DNA of 64,000 nucleotides from Mugil cephalus (taxonomy: Eukaryota; Chordata; Actinopteri; Mugiliformes; Mugilidae), in the NCBI RefSeq assembly GCF_022458985.1, contig NC_061783.1, forward strand, positions 9,392,413 through 9,456,412, read 5' to 3'. Positions 63,615-64,000 of this stretch are shown here, piece by piece (the first letter of the stretch is position 1; each line of letters starts with the position of its first letter). Below the pieces are notes generated by a model, which had not been told where the DNA came from, made no database searches, and saw only the letters and a program-made list of their open reading frames with translations. The position numbers and the translations under genes were made by a program.

Positions 63615-64000
63615 TTTCTAAATTCTTTCAGAACTGCGGATAATCGTGAAATCCTGACCCAACAGTTCCTCTCTCCCGAATGGACAAAGGGAAAGCCTAA
63701 CAAAAGAGCACGCCTTCCCCTGTCAGACAAAGAGGTCTGCCTGTACCGGCCAAATCGTTAAATAGCTATGCTATCTGTTAGCAGTTAGCTATCAGCATTA
63801 ATTGCCGGTTAACAGGAACCTAGTGACACAAACATAGCAAACGCGTTTGCTCTGAGGTACCTTATAACGGAGACGTTATTCGGTAGCGGTTCCGAGCTAT
63901 CACGGGTTTCACGGCGAAGAATATAAAACAGAAAATGAAACATATGAAAGGCTAAATGCTGTCACCACAGAGAGCAGCCACTGGGAACTCCGTTAACTCA
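63615..64000 (-). promoter_or_regulatory. nfe2l3: nfe2l3 5' UTR and promoter-proximal region
   Basis: The 386 bases upstream of the nfe2l3 start to the window edge contain several CpGs and no repeat. On the minus strand a GT donor-like site (TATAAGgtacct near 63860) suggests that a noncoding exon may be spliced here. The transcription start cannot be placed. Confidence 0.35.

Overview
The window looks like teleost fish chromosomal DNA. It has spliced vertebrate genes with short introns, many TG/CA microsatellites, fish-type Tc1 and hAT DNA transposon remnants, fragments of a fish LINE, and eukaryotic tRNA genes. The species cannot be named from the sequence.

Three host genes occupy the right end, all on the minus strand: nfe2l3 (63614 to 59384), cbx3 (54861 to 52526) and snx10 (47192 to 45975). 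I rebuilt each from its exons with consistent phases, giving proteins of 644, 175 and 198 residues. Residues specific to CBX3 and SNX10 assign the block to the NFE2L3-CBX3-SNX10 neighbourhood that flanks HOXA in tetrapods, rather than to its paralogue NFE2L1-CBX1-SNX11 beside HOXB. HNRNPA2B1, which in mammals sits divergently next to CBX3, was not seen in the cbx3-nfe2l3 gap. That gap holds a 5'-deleted LINE and a possible hAT remnant instead.

The left 45 kb contains no protein gene that I can support. It corresponds in position to the intergenic desert between SNX10 and SKAP2 on the HOXA side. Within it lie several compact non-repetitive blocks, either dense in TAAT/homeodomain-like and TGACAG (Meis-type) motifs or CpG-rich. 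They look like conserved regulatory elements, but only alignment can confirm this.

An array of Pol III genes lies at 26.1-32.3 kb. It is a decayed tandem repeat of a unit tRNA-Gln(CTG), tRNA-Leu(CAG), tRNA-His(GTG). There are three Gln, two Leu and two His genes, one degenerate His gene, one His 3' fragment and three Gln 3' halves that begin at the anticodon loop. Unit 1 carries a fragment of a ZBED5-like hAT transposase and unit 2 carries a MITE with perfect 21-bp terminal inverted repeats.

Other mobile DNA includes a hAT-like MITE with an intact 8-bp target duplication (2664-2944), a nested Tc1-like MITE (18.86-19.16 kb), a probable solo LTR (34898-35339), LINE fragments (49 and 57 kb) and two Tc1-family remnants (49.6-50.2 and 51.65-51.88 kb).
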